A stretch of DNA of 64,000 nucleotides from Lepidurus packardi (GCA_023053545.1 JAKZAN010000005.1:5208001-5272000); one strand, 5' to 3'; shown: positions 51,495 through 63,116, counted from the stretch's first letter. Numbers and translations: made by a program. The notes: generated by a model not told the origin, from the letters alone.

Positions 51495-53191
51495 ATGGGT
51501 AAAGCACAGAAATTAAAAGTGGCAAAATCGGGCAGAAATATTGCCCTTGACAAGCAAATTGAGCAAGACAATTTTGCACAAGTGAAGGGAAGAGTGAAAA
51601 AGCCAGCCAAAAGTGAAGATGACGAAACAGAAGTAAGTATTCGATTTTTGACCCACGTGTGCGTCTAGCTTTGTAGTAATATATTTGTGTATTTCCGGGC
51701 AGTTTGTAGATGAACGGTTGAGCACGAGGATTTTGAGCCAAGCTCGTCAGCAGCAAAAAGATCTTCAAGAGGAGTTAGGTTTAGCCCCAACGCCCAGTAC
51801 TTCTGCTACCGGGCAAGCGCGTTTCAAACTTTCTGATAGTGATGCGACCAAGCCAGATGAAGGTTCTGATGATGAACAATTTCTGGATGACGAAGCTTCC
51901 TACAATGACTTTGTCGTAATAATATTTTTTAATTTACGATTTACATTCTGAAATCCATAATTACTTTTGTTCTCCAGGAACTTGATGAAGCTGATGAGAA
52001 GGCATTGCAGTTATTTATGAACCCTAATCCTGCTCCTAGAAGAACTTTAGCTGATATAATTGCAGAGAAGATTACTGAAAAGCAAACAGAGATTCAGTCG
52101 CAATTTTCGGAAGGAACCAGTAAAATTTTTTCGTTTACGAAGTAGCTTCAAATTCTATGTGTTACTCTTCATCTTTTAGACATTGGCATTCAAGACATCG
52201 ACCCTCGTGTAAAAGCCATGTATGAAAGCGTAAAAATAGTGCTTTCTCGGTACCGAAGTGGAAAATTACCCAAGGCGTTCAAGATTATCCCAAGTTTGCA
52301 GAATTGGGAACAAATTCTGTACCTGACAGGTGCATTTAGTCCTTCCTAAAAAATGTTAAGTCTAAATCAGTTGTCATATCCAGAACCAGAAGGTTGGTCT
52401 GCAGGAGCCATGTTCCAAGCCACGCGTATTTTCACCTCAAACCTGAAGGAAAAGATGGCCCAGCGATTTTTTAATTTAGTTTTGCTGCCTCGTATCCGAG
52501 ACGACATTGCAGAGTATAAAAAGTTGAATTTTCACCTATACCAGGCTCTTCGCAAAGCCTTATTTAAGCCAGGCGCTTTTTTCAAGGGATTCTTGCTTCC
52601 CTTATGTGAGGTAATTATTCGATTTTGACATAATTTTTAACTAATACATTAAACTAATATTCTTGGGTTTCTATATAGAGCGGTACATGCACGCTGAGAG
52701 AAGCCATCATAATTGGATCTGTGGTAGCTCGCCATTCAATTCCCGTGTTGCATTCATCAGCTGCGATTCTAAAGATCGCTGAAATGCAATATAGTGGCGC
52801 CAATTCCATATTTTTGCGAATATTTTTTGACAAGCGTTACGCTTTGCCGTATCGCGTAGTTGATGCTGTAGTTTTCCACTTCGTCAAGTAATCAAGCTCA
52901 TATTCAGATTTCTATTTTTTTTCTATGTACTTATTTCCATTGGATTTCATAAGGTTCCGTTCTGATCGTCGTGAATTGCCCGTACTATGGCATCAAGCCT
53001 TACTGACATTCAGCCAAAGATATAAGGAAGATATTAGTTCGGAGCAAAAAGAAGCGCTCCTAGAATTGTTGAAGAAGCATCCGCATCCACAAATCAGTGC
53101 TGAAGTTCGTAGGGAATTGGTTAGCTCCAAAAGCAGAGATTTAGAAGCTACGGAGCCCATGAATCCACCTGATGCAGAAATGTCATCATAA
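51495..53191 (+). CDS. BYSL: Bystin, 40S ribosome biogenesis factor
   Basis: Nucleolar protein (yeast Enp1) needed for 18S rRNA maturation. Seven exons (51495-51632, 51703-51915, 51978-52119, 52180-52329, 52384-52610, 52679-52887, 52954-53191) give 438 aa. Seen: [95 protein letters not shown], and [13 protein letters not shown] near the end, all diagnostic for bystin. The acidic N-terminal half ([20 protein letters not shown]) is typical. An AATAAA lies near 53270. Confidence 0.96.
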
Positions 53192-53482
53192 TTAGATAAT
53201 ACAATTAATCCCGTGTGTGGACTGTTTAGAGTTTACCCATTATTTTTAAACATAATTAAAAGCACCGAAAATAAATTGCGCACGAAATCTTCCGTGGGTT
53301 TCTACTTTCATATGTCGCGCGCAGCATTATAAGGGCGTCGCTAAGCTACATGTGTTCAGCGCTTATTGGTTTATTGGTAACCTGAGAAAGATTCGAGGGC
53401 GGGTTTTTGTACGTGTACGATATACACAGACTTACTATACAATAGTAAAAATTACTCCACTGCCCATAGCGGATCACTTAAG

Positions 53483-54394
53483 ATGCATTCTGTAGCAGGT
53501 TTAATCAAACATGTCCTTCAAATTTGTTTAATTTTTGGGTTATTTACGAGTTCTGCGCTCGTATCCGGTAAGTTTCACACTTTTTTAGCCCTTGAATTAA
53601 TTATACCCATGATTCTAGGAAAAAGCGCTAATCAGGTGACCTGTGGCTCAGCTCTAAAATTACAGAATCTTGCATATAAAGTGCGTTTGCATTCCCACGA
53701 TGTTAAATATGGATCCGGGAGTGGACAGCAATCAGTAACTGGCACAGATTCCAAAGACGACGTCAACAGTCATTGGGCCATTGTAGGTCCCTTGAACGAA
53801 ACCTGCAAACGCGGGTAACTATATAAACCTTTTCCAATTGAAGTTATTTATCTACTTATCGTGTATTTCTAGCGATCCGGTCGAATGTGGAGCAAAGCTA
53901 CGACTCCAGCATGTAGCAACCAAGAAATTTCTACACTCACATCACTTTTCTTCCCCTTTGTCCGGCAGCCAAGAAGTTTCAGCCTTCGGCGAAAGTGGTA
54001 CTAAATTTTTTTTCCTATTAGTAGCAGAAACGTAATAAATCTAGACCCTGATATATTCTCAGGCATTGGGGACTCGGGTGACCATTGGAACCTAGTCTGT
54101 GATAATGACTTTTGGGATCGGGACGATGATGTGATGCTGAAGCACGTCGATACCGGCATGTAAGCTCTTATTCTCTTTCTAAGATCTGTTTCTTATGCAA
54201 TATGCATTATGAACGTAACTAGGTACTTATCCTGCTCTGGTCATTCGTTTGGACGACCCATCAATGGTCAACTTGAGATTGTAGGAATCACTCGCAGTGA
54301 CACAACCACGAAATGGCAAGCAGCAGAAGGTCTATTCATTCATCCTCCGAATCCTGAAGAGAAACATCGCCATTCGTTACACAGCGAACTCTGA
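53483..54394 (+). CDS. SDF2L1: Stromal cell-derived factor 2-like protein (MIR domains, ER lumen)
   Basis: ER-luminal protein that partners ERdj3/DnaJB11 in chaperone complexes. Five exons (53483-53567, 53619-53814, 53873-53997, 54063-54159, 54223-54394) give 224 aa. Seen: an N-terminal signal peptide ending near VSG; MIR repeats with TCGSALKLQNLAYKVRLHSH, CGAKLRLQHVATKKFLHSHH, SGDHWNLVCDNDFWDRDDDV and YLSCSGHSFGRPINGQLEIV; and the C-terminal HSEL, a KDEL-type retrieval signal. AATAAA at about 54466. SDF2 versus SDF2L1 cannot be separated here; invertebrates usually have one gene. Confidence 0.94.
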
Positions 54395-54757
54395 GTGAGC
54401 ACATTTTAATCACGCTGGCTTTTCCTATCCTAATTGTATCTACTGAGAAGACTGCTTGTTTGGTGTGAATAAATGAAGTGTGACTGGAAGTTCGTTCCTT
54501 CGTTTCAGGTCTCTTTCTAACAAATGTCTATAAAGTTTCAGTACCTTTTTTAAATTTAAAAAGGAGCGAATTGAGGGATTCCTTATATCTCTCATTCCTC
54601 CGCAACCATTTTCTTAACAGTGACTCCAATTTTAAAAAGTAGCAAGCAATGGTTTCCTGTGAGGAAATGTATTGGTACAGATTTACATATTATCCACGGT
54701 ATTTGGGAACGTTTCCCACCATGCAACAATAAAAATCCGCCAATCCATAAAAGCCAC

Positions 54758-56245
54758 TTAGTCGAAGAGACCGAAACCCATGTCGTCATCCTCTTCTTCC
54801 TCGGACTCTTCTTTCTTCTCCTCCTTCTTGGCGGCTGCGGCCGGAGCAGCAGCAGCAGTAGCCGGGGCTGCAGCAGCCGCGGCAAACTTGGATGGATCCT
54901 TCAAGAATTCCTTGAGAGTCGTAGCTTCCTTGAACTCCACATCGGTGGAAGCAGCGATAGCCAACAAGTTCTTGAATCCGTTGATGATGGAGTGAGGAGC
55001 AGAAGCCACAGTTGGGTAACCAATACTCAACGACAAGCTAGCGATGTTTCGAACTCCCTAATGAAGCCAATTTAATTAGAAATTTTCCCTAAATGCTTTC
55101 CTTAAGCAAAGTCATTTGCCCATACCTCCATAAATCTGTCACGCAAGCTTTCAGGCTTGATGTCCAGGATCTTGGGATCAAAAACGGTACCAGAATCGTA
55201 CACTTGTTGGACAACCAAACCGTAAGTGAAGGGCGAGACGTTCAGCAAATTCAACAGGGTTGTAGCAGAAGCATCTACACGGTCTCCTTCCTTGATCAAG
55301 TTCACGGTAGTCTAGATTGGATACGAAATAAAATGTTTTACTTTTCTGTCAAGTGTCTGAACTATAATGATTCCAATATTGTTAGACCTTAATCAGGCTT
55401 TAATGAAATTAGCTTCATGATTTTTTATCAGAAGAACGAAAGTTTAAAGTAAAACATCATTTAAATTAATTTTTGTGAAACAAACGGGAAAGAAAACTTA
55501 CGATGATTTCGATCGTTCCCTTGGAAATCTTGGTGGGGATCGACAAGGCTTGGAAGAAAGAAGTCTTCTCAGGCCCCAAACCGGTGTTCTGGGGTTCGAT
55601 AATGACGGGGCAAGGGGCTAGAGCTCCAGCACGAGCAGGGGCACGGACCTTGTTTTGGGTCAAACGATCGCGAACATCAACCAAATCGCCTTTGGTGAAG
55701 ACGAAGCCGACGTTCCCCCTTACGTACGGAAGCAACCTGACGATAAAATGAACAGCAAGTTAATAATCGTTCAACTATTAGAAGACAGTGGTCAAGTAAC
55801 GAAAACTTATCAGACAGCCGTAAGGCCAATGTTCTCATAAGGTAATCCTTGATATCCTGAGGGTTCTTCCATTGCTGGATCAGGTTACCAAGGTCAAATT
55901 TGAGTTACATCATTATGGAAAAATTCATGGGAAAACAAACGAGGGATATGAAATGTACTTTTCGAGGTTGGGGTTGTTCTCCAAATGGCCCTTGATGGCT
56001 TTACGGATCATGGTGTTCTTTCCCATTAAGACTACAGCGTGTTCACGAAGCGAGCTTCGGATCTGTTGCAGCTGCTTGGAGCCTACATTGTCGGCACCAA
56101 CGATGAAGCATTTTGGATATTCGTCAAGTAGTTGCTACAATCATAGAAGCGCATAGAGTTGGTTTTAAAATCACAAAACTGAACTACTTACAACTAACTT
56201 GACGAAATAGTTGGCCTTCCAGGTTGCTTTGTCCTCCCTGCCCAT
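54758..56245 (-). CDS. RPLP0: Large ribosomal subunit stalk protein uL10 (P0)
   Basis: Base of the ribosomal P-stalk that recruits translation GTPases. Five coding exons (56245-56192, 56134-55959, 55736-55502, 55311-55126, 55057-54758) give 316 aa. Seen: [86 protein letters not shown], the Ala-rich hinge and the terminal [14 protein letters not shown], the P-protein tail bound by GTPases. Codon use is strongly biased, as in EF1A. The 222-bp intron 55737-55958 contains a stretch open throughout on the minus strand (see findings). Confidence 0.97.
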
Positions 56246-56565
56246 CTTAAGAGTGGATGCAAGGAATCGAGAGAATTTAAGGACTAAAATAATAAGAATA
56301 CGAGAATTAAACTTTTATACTTTTAGCTCTGAAAACGCAAAAGGTAAAAGTATTACATTATAAAAGAATATTGACAACACATGCAAGGATGGGGAAGATA
56401 TTTCAAAATCTCATAGTGAAAAGTAAACTTACCAAAGCGAATGTCACGTTAATAATGTAAGTGAACGAAGCTTGGGGAGGAGGAGTTTCTTCTTCTGCTA
56501 CATCTATGTGTAAGTTGTCGTACTACTAAAGGGCTAACGGGGCTTCTCACATGAATTCTTACAGG

Positions 56566-57050
56566 GTGTGGGCAAAACGCGAAAAGCTAAATACAAACGC
56601 GATATGGTAAAACCCAAAACGTACCGCGAAGGAGCTCTCTCATTGGATGACGGCCTTGGACTCAAAACAGACGTTTCGCGTTTTGCTAACAGTGCAAAAA
56701 CGGGAGTGTTTTAACTCGATTTGAATCTTCCATAATATCAAAACAGTGTAATTAATTTCCAATACTCTCTAAAGTAACGAATTCATTATGTTACATTATT
56801 TTAAATACTTTTAATATGAAGCTAAATTTAAATTATATCTATCCTACATTTGATTGCACAGATTAAGTTAAGTTAGGTTTGATAAGACTAGATTTTTATT
56901 TTAGTTCTTAGTGTTTTTCAGTAATTACTTCAAAACTTAGCCTACAATTTCTCTCGAGTTATGATTTGGGATTTTACGGGTTTGGCGTGGTTTCGCTAAC
57001 GAAGATTCACTGGATGATATCGCATATCGCATTTCGCGTTTTACCCACAC
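56566..57050. mobile_element. 485-bp MITE-like inverted-repeat element between RPLP0 and the coiled-coil gene
   Basis: Left end GTGTGGGCAAAACGCGAAA at 56566; right end reads GTGTGGGTAAAACGCGAAA on the minus strand from 57050 (18 of 19 identical). Related GCGTTTTGC/AAAACGCG fragments recur inside. No ORF and no clear target duplication. Confidence 0.55.
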
Positions 57051-57116
57051 TCAATTCAACAATGAACTTATTTTTCCCTAGTTGAACTAGCAAACAAATA
57101 AAAAACCTACTAGAAA

Positions 57117-58159
57117 ATGATTGAGAATTCATCCAAACTGCAAAGTGCCCTTACAGCATTACAAGAAAAACACACCAAACTGCAACTAAAGACGGATAAC
57201 TTAAACGCTGAAAACGAACGATTGGTAAACGGAAGGTCTGATCTACTTGCGGAAGTTAGTCGTTTACAAGAGCAACAAATCAAACTACGCGAAAGAAACC
57301 TCCAACTAACCCAGGAGTACTACGCGAAACAAAAAGAGTGCTCTCTGTTATCTGAAAAAGTCGCCGTTTTAGCCCGGGAACATACCAGATTCAAAGTGAG
57401 TATTTTTAATCTTATTCTTTTATTCTTTTTTGTTTATTAGCACTACATCAACAAATCTCTCAAGTCTCATCTATCCGCTTTTACAACTACGGCTCTTACA
57501 ATTTACGTATTCTAACTCACTTCTTAATGTCAGAGCTCGTCAGTCGTGCAAAATGACAAGTTAGACGACTCTGCTAGCCTAACTAAACTTACTCATTCTG
57601 ACCCTAACCTGCCCAGTATGCTAAGACAGCTTGATACTGTTCGTCAATCTTGGTGGACTGCACAAATGTTGGGAATCGGCCTTTCCACTAACGCCGATAA
57701 CAAAGTAACATTCTTTCCACAATAGATCTCTAATAGATCCTTGACAACTCCTATTCCTTTCTTTAGGATACTACCGAGAAAAACGATTCAGAGCTCACGC
57801 TCGATTTCGAAAATAAATTATCTCCGAATGCTGAAGAAGAAATCATAAGCTATGTCAAGCAATGCAGACACAAAGTTCTTTCTCTGAAAACTTTACTTTT
57901 ATCTCATAAAACCATGCTACGAAAATTGTGCGAGAATGTAAAATCCAATCACAAACATTCAAGTTCAACTCAGACTATCGAAAACTTGTCTCAGATCGAA
58001 GAAAGTCTTAAAAAGAATGCGGTTTTAGAGCCGAAAACAGAAGAAGAGCAAATTTGCCCCCTTTGCGAAGCTCAATTTTACGGTTCGAGTGACGAAGATT
58101 TGCAAAACCATGTCGTAGAGCATTTTAAATCAGACAATCGTATCCTGTCACTCTTCTAA
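57117..58159 (+). CDS. Coiled-coil adaptor with C-terminal CALCOCO/TANK-like zinc finger
   Basis: Three exons (57117-57395, 57534-57704, 57767-58159) give 280 aa. Residues 5-90 are heptad-rich (LQEKHTKLQLKTDNLNAENE, LLAEVSRLQEQQIKLRERNL), a second helix lies at about 180-210, and the C-terminus has one zinc finger of form C-x2-C-x16-H-x4-H (CPLCEAQF...LQNHVVEHF). That layout, long coiled coil plus terminal C2H2 of CALCOCO/TAX1BP1 type, occurs in autophagy receptors and in TBK1 adaptors (TANK, AZI2, TBKBP1). There is no SKICH domain, which leans to the TBK1-adaptor type, but I cannot name it. Its stop lies 73 bp from the convergent BBS5 stop. Confidence 0.6.
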
Positions 58160-58232
58160 GTAACACTACATGTATTACAGCGTTCTCATATCCTTCTTAA
58201 GCTGAAAACTGGGTTGCAATGGTACTTCAATT

Positions 58233-59724
58233 TTAAAACTGTGATACAATTTTGCTTTCACTACTTTCCTGCCGATTCCTTGTATTCAATTGTGGGAAAA
58301 TGTACCATAAATTTTGGAGAGAGAAACCCAGTGGCGGTTGTTCGATAGCTAACCCGATTTCGGCGCAATATACAGGAGGTTTCGGCTCGTTACGGATCCC
58401 CGCCGCTAAATATGTCGCGAATTCATCCGAGGAAACTTCCTGGAAATCGTACTGATCATCTTGTTCCAAGTTTGGGCTAGGTTGCGCCAAATTCTTGCTG
58501 TTTATAGTATTGTAATTCGTTCCAAGAATGGGATTGTGGAGCTGGATATCTCGGACGGCAGTTATTTCCTTGCAAACTGTTCGGATTTTATCGATAGGAT
58601 CAATACGGAATCCCACAACGAAATTGCCACTCCATGGAGTACTTTCGATGACTAATGCTGGTCCAAACTTTGATTCTTTTACCGTAATCTGAAGAAGGCA
58701 TTATGAAATACTCTATTAAACTTGCGAATCTCTTAAAAATCTAAATTTAAACCTGAGACATTTGTATGTACGGGATAGAAATATTGAAGAGATCATTCAT
58801 GGCTGCGTACCAGACTAGTCGTATGTTAGTAAGGATAAAACTACCCAGATTTCCTTGATCAGTAGATAAATTCCAGACACCTTCGACTTGATTGCAGATG
58901 TGTTCCTGGGTGAGGATACGTAATTGCTTGTTTTCCATAATTGCGCTACGTAGCTTGATATCTCTATAGAGTTTTGAAGTCGCGTAGGCTCTAAATTTTT
59001 TTTTTAAGATGAGTTGAGAAACAAAAAACAATTAAAAGTAAGCATTTGCTATCACTTGTAGACGTTCGTTATCAAGTTGTGTAATTTCACATTTTTCATG
59101 GGAGAAAATATGAACTCAAACTTCGAACTTTTGGCTTTAGTAAGTATAAAAACAATCTCGTGAGGTCCATTCACCTTAACAAGCAGGAACGTATTAGGCA
59201 TTATAGTCAGCGGTATAAACCAAAGTAATTAATTTTTTACATTATTAACGCTTTTGCACGTTAGCGTATTTATAGTGTTGAAGCCAATAGCTGAAAAGAG
59301 ATTGCAAATAGGTTAGATCACAACAAAGGTAGCAATTAGGGAACAAAATATTACATAAGTTGAGATGAGGTGATCCGATCGAGTGCCAAATAATACGCAA
59401 GTTCGTGAGCAGCATTCTCCCGGGATCGCCTTGATTTCCTTTGGCATCTTCTACTGGCTCTATACATTCAAATATCTGTTCTCCTGGGCAAGAGAAAATA
59501 TTCCTACAGTAAAACTCCGACAATTAATTTATAATTAATGTAACTTTAACGAATTTCCTTTAAAGAGAATTTCGCCGAGAATATTGTTTTGTCAAACTAC
59601 AAGCAATAGAATCACAACAATTAGATACGAAGCCTCAAGCCGCTTATATTTCGAAATGTTCTTACGTCGCTGTTAGAAAATCGAAACGGACTTCACGATC
59701 TTGCCACAGCCGAAATGCCGACAT
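58233..59724 (-). CDS. BBS5: Bardet-Biedl syndrome 5 protein (BBSome subunit)
   Basis: BBSome subunit with two PH-like repeats, needed for ciliary membrane traffic. Six exons (59724-59666, 59503-59355, 59290-59241, 59174-59056, 58990-58753, 58688-58233) give 356 aa (human 341). Seen: [11 protein letters not shown] near the start; first repeat with [20 protein letters not shown]; second repeat with [60 protein letters not shown]; then [17 protein letters not shown] and [17 protein letters not shown]. The start exon was fixed by the DREVRFD motif and phase. The 50-nt exon 59290-59241 is easy to miss. Presence of BBS5 implies ciliated (sensory) cells. Confidence 0.93.
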
Positions 59725-60013
59725 GATTGTCTGTTGTGTTGGGTTGTCATAGGAACACGATTTATGTGATTATCACACATCAAGGAGGGAACAGGTAAAT
59801 TACGGAGATTTTTAATGGTATAGACATTCGAATTATAAGACATGTTATATTGAATACTGCTCATAAAACGAGTTGCATTTATACATATGTTACGGTTTTC
59901 AAATTTGGTACAGAGAACTATCAAATTTAGAACAAACATAACTTTCCCGACATCAATAACAAGCCTTAATTTAAGAAATTTAGAATTACTAAAGCAAGTA
60001 TGAACGTTGTTTC

Positions 60014-60844
60014 TTAATCTTTGCTCAGCCATATTATGGCTTTCAGGACTACGTAAGCTACACCCATGGTGTACAAAACGATATCCCGTTGTTGCCGTTG
60101 TTGTGCTTCGAGTTCTAATGAAATTACACGTCTGTTCAATTTTGCAACCTGTTGTCGCAGCAAATCCATTTCTTCGAAAACAATTGCTTCTGCGGAAGTT
60201 TCAGCGTACTCCAGTGATCCAACAGATGGCCTTTAAAGACACGTATAATTTACAGACGTTTTACACAAAGTAAAAATGAAGGTTAACCTTTTTGTCATGA
60301 AGGAATCTTTAGATTCACTTAGTACGACTTGAGAAAGGCCATTTGAATGCTTTGGCGTAGTCATTTTGTTAGTATCAGTTGCAGTTGGGAAAGGATGCAT
60401 GTCCAGTGTGATTTTACTAGGTGGAGTCTAAATTCTTTTTTTGAAAAAGAAAGATAATACAAAAATCCCTTTATTGATTTACTTGTACTCTCATAGTCGG
60501 ATGTACGACAGGAAGATCTGCACTGTCTAAAACAAATTCCCTGGGTGGTCTGGCGTCCAAGCCTTCGTGGGAACCCACTGAAAACATGGTTTCCTATTTT
60601 GTATTATTTCAAATATTATAGACAATTTACCATCAACGAAAATACGGTCTGGAACTTTCATGCCAAACGCTGTGTCATGTAAATGATTAGGTCTCATAAA
60701 ATCGCCGTTTGTATAAGGGTGATCCTCGGCCATGTGGCCAGTGACACTGATTCTCTTAGGAACTTGCATGCGTTGATTTATGTCGGTAGAAAAGATCGGA
60801 TCGTAAGCATCCGAATTACTCGTTTGCCCAAGAGGACTGGTCAT
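60014..60844 (-). CDS. MFF: Mitochondrial fission factor (Mff/Tango11)
   Basis: Outer-membrane receptor of mitochondria and peroxisomes for the dynamin DRP1. Four coding exons (60844-60631, 60577-60483, 60427-60288, 60230-60014) give 221 aa. Seen: two short Mff repeats (INQRMQVPKRI and GMKVPDRIFVDG), a disordered middle, a coiled coil (MDLLRQQVAKLNRRVISLEL), and a C-terminal tail anchor (VLYTMGVAYVVLKAIIWLSKD). A splice acceptor lies right before the ATG and a leader exon candidate begins at 60900, with donor GTTAGT. A transposon starts about 60 bp further upstream. Confidence 0.9.
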
Positions 60845-60964
60845 TTCCTAACCATTAACGGAAAAAATTAGTTGGAATGAAATAGTTAATGTCTACTAAC
60901 CTGCGTTTCTGGAATTAATTTCTATAAAAGGTTTATAAACTTTATTCAATAATTTCTGTCAATA

Positions 60965-61031
60965 GGGCTTATTCCACGAGCAGTTTCCTGGGTTAATCCA
61001 CCAGATGCGACACTGTAGAAACCGTACGGCG
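60965..61031 (+). repeat. Left TIR, 67 bp
   Basis: Identical in inverse to 63048-63114. Confidence 0.95.
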
Positions 61032-61203
61032 CTAGCATAGCAGGGAACCAGGCTGAGGCAGCCATTTCTTGAGAGTTTATATTTGGGTTCCCAGTTGTTA
61101 CTAGGATACCGCTGACGCTTCGTCAGACAAGTCATTATAATTAAATTATATTGTAAACAACAGTTGATATTATTGTAAAGTTAAACTGTGATGAATTTGG
61201 AGA

Positions 61204-61547
61204 ATGACGAGGTGCTGTGTACCTGGATGTAAGTCGGAGTTCGGAAAGAAGCTGTCCAAGTTTATGAAGGACACGGGACTAAAGATATCGTTTCATGAAG
61301 TTCCGAAAGATATCTGTTATTAGAGGAGTTCTGTAGAAGAATCGAGCGAGAGATTGGTCCGCACTGTCACGTAAATAAAGTTTCCTTGAATAACACAACT
61401 ATAAAATATGCTTACATATAGGGCCCAAGACACACACATATTTGTTCCCTTCATTACAAGGACGAGGATTTTTATGCGTCAGTAGGCAGGCGACAGCTAA
61501 AACCTAAAGTTTTGCCAAGTGTGTTTCAGAACAAACCAAGTGAAAAT
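61204..61547 (+). pseudogene. THAP domain of the transposase, frameshifted
   Basis: Reads MTRCCVPGCKSEFGKKLSKF..ISFHEVPKDI, then in another frame EEFCRRIEREIGPHCH, then after a 51-nt intron (61371-61421) THICSLHYKDEDFYASVGRR and LKPKVLPSVFQ. The C2CH ligands (CxPGC ... CSLH) are visible. One frameshift lies near 61305-61320 and another after 61547, so the product is broken. Confidence 0.75.
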
Positions 61548-61552
61548 CCTAA

Positions 61553-62678
61553 ATGTCCAAAAGTAATGTCCCTGATTTAGATATAGATAATGTCCCTGAT
61601 TTAGATAATCGGGATTGTAGTAACAAAAAGAGTCTTGACTTATTATCTATAAATCAAGCTTGTCGTGAACCTGAAAAAGAAACCTGTGCAGCAGGAATAC
61701 AGGCTACTGGAATGCAGTCAGATTATTATGACGGGGAAGTTGAAGCCGACGTTCAGGGTACTGACAGTAATTCGTTTAAATGTAAATAGTATTAAATTCT
61801 AGTTAGATTCCAACGAACAGCAGCTTGAAACCGTGAGTGCTTTAGACTCACAGAGTAGACTCGACGAGACTGCTTGTGGAACAATAACCTCCATTGAACT
61901 GCAGCACAATGCCACAATCGCTCGCCTCGAAAAAGAACTTGACGAAGAAAGGAAAAGAAACCTTGAATACGAAGCACTCCTAGAGAAACGGTCTATCGAC
62001 ATGCTGAAAATCCGTGAAGATCTAGTCTGTACGAAAACGAAGATTTCCATGTCAAAAATCAAAATTGCGGAACTGAAGTCCAAATTGAAAAGCGCACAGG
62101 CGAACATTCAGCTAGTTAAAAAAGAAAGGGAAAATTTAAAGTTTCAACTTGAAGTGGCAAATCTACGCTTTGATCATCGGGTGTTACAAGGAGAAATAGA
62201 ACTTGCAAAGGAGCAAAATGAGAAGCAGGATTTGGTTGCGGAGCTTACAGACCTGAAGACAAATGAGCAAAAACTCACAGCAGACATTGAAGCAAGCCTT
62301 AAAACTTTATCACTGTGCAGATTAAGTTTCAACGATATTAAGGATGAGCCGAACCTCCTCAAGTTTTATGCAGGGATGGAACAAGTAGAAGAGTTTAACG
62401 CACTTTATGAGTATCTAAGCGCTGGAGAAAACGGCGAAAATGTTTTCATGTGGCGTGGTGATGCCGAGTCTAAGGAAATTCTTTCGCCGCCCAGGATCGG
62501 GAAAAGAAAATTAAGCGGGAAAGATCAACTTCTCGTCGTTTTATGTCGCCTTCGTCTCAACTTATGCGAGCAAGACCTAGCTCACAGATTTGGCATTAGT
62601 CAATCAACTGTTAGCCGTACGTTAATAAGTTGGATTCAGTATATGTATCTCCGACTCGGTTCCATGAAAAGCATTTAG
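61553..62678 (+). pseudogene. Middle of the transposase: coiled coil and HTH_Tnp_4 domain
   Basis: Two frames (61553-61789, 61833-62678). The second has a long coiled coil (IARLEKELDEERKRNLEYEA) and then KDQLLVVLCRLRLNLCEQDL, AHRFGISQSTVSRTLISWIQ, YMYLRLGSMK, the helix-turn-helix that precedes the DDE_Tnp_4 catalytic domain. Homology stops after LGSMK at about 62670, where the DDE domain should begin. Confidence 0.75.
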
Positions 62679-62934
62679 CTCGTACCTGAATACAGTTATC
62701 TTCTGTCTGCGAAGTTTCGACCTTACTAATATACTGTTCTTTTTGGAATGTTTCGCTTCTCCTATAATGCCTTTTTCCTTCAGTGCACTGATTAAAGTAG
62801 TCCTTAATTACACTCTCACTAAGAAAAGGAACGTAAGTCAGGCAAGTTGTCCAATCTGAATTTTTATTTAGTTCCATATTACAAAAAATAACAACACAGA
62901 ATGAATCGCACTGGGTCTCTTTCATGTGTATCAC
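62677..62934 (-). pseudogene. N-terminal fragment of a YqaJ-type accessory protein
   Basis: Minus-strand frame reads MELNKNSDWTTCLTYVPFLS (start codon at 62877) and SESVIKDYFNQC, FQKEQYISKVETSQTEDNCI, QVRAKC. This resembles the N-terminal region of SWIM/YqaJ proteins encoded with ISL2EU transposases. The nuclease domain is absent; the frame runs into transposase sequence at about 62680. Confidence 0.5.
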
Positions 62935-63047
62935 AGACTAAATGGGTAAATAGTGAATTCCCGCCACTGGTATTCTAGTGACAGTGGCGAACGTAAATAT
63001 AAACTCTCAAGAAATGGCTGCTTTTCCCTAGTTCTCACGGTAGCCAC

Positions 63048-63114
63048 CGCCGTACGGTTTCTACAGTGTCGCATCTGGTGGATTAACCCAGGAAACTGCT
63101 CGTGGAATAAGCCC
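63048..63114 (-). repeat. Right TIR, 67 bp
   Basis: Identical in inverse to 60965-61031. Confidence 0.95.
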
Positions 63115-63116
63115 TA

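Larger units (their letters stand above)
60965..63114 (+). mobile_element. ISL2EU-like DNA transposon, internally deleted, 2.15 kb
   Basis: Terminal inverted repeats of 67 bp (60965-61031 and 63048-63114) are identical, starting GGGCTTATTCCACGAGCAG. TA dinucleotides flank both ends (60963-60964 and 63115-63116), consistent with a 2-bp target duplication. Inside, from left: a THAP-type zinc finger, a coiled-coil region and an HTH_Tnp_4 helix-turn-helix on the plus strand; and from the right, on the minus strand, the N-terminal part of what looks like the YqaJ-type partner protein. DDE and nuclease domains are missing. THAP + HTH_Tnp_4 with a second ORF is the ISL2EU/IS4EU layout (family knowledge); the assignment is inference. 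Confidence 0.8.

Noticed and set aside
54620..55075. 151-codon plus-strand frame opposite RPLP0
   Set aside because: Antisense of the Ala-rich C-terminal exon of RPLP0.
62611..62690. C-terminal part of the minus-strand frame (CFSWNRVGDTYTES...)
   Set aside because: It is the antisense of the transposase helix-turn-helix region beyond the deletion junction, not part of the accessory protein.
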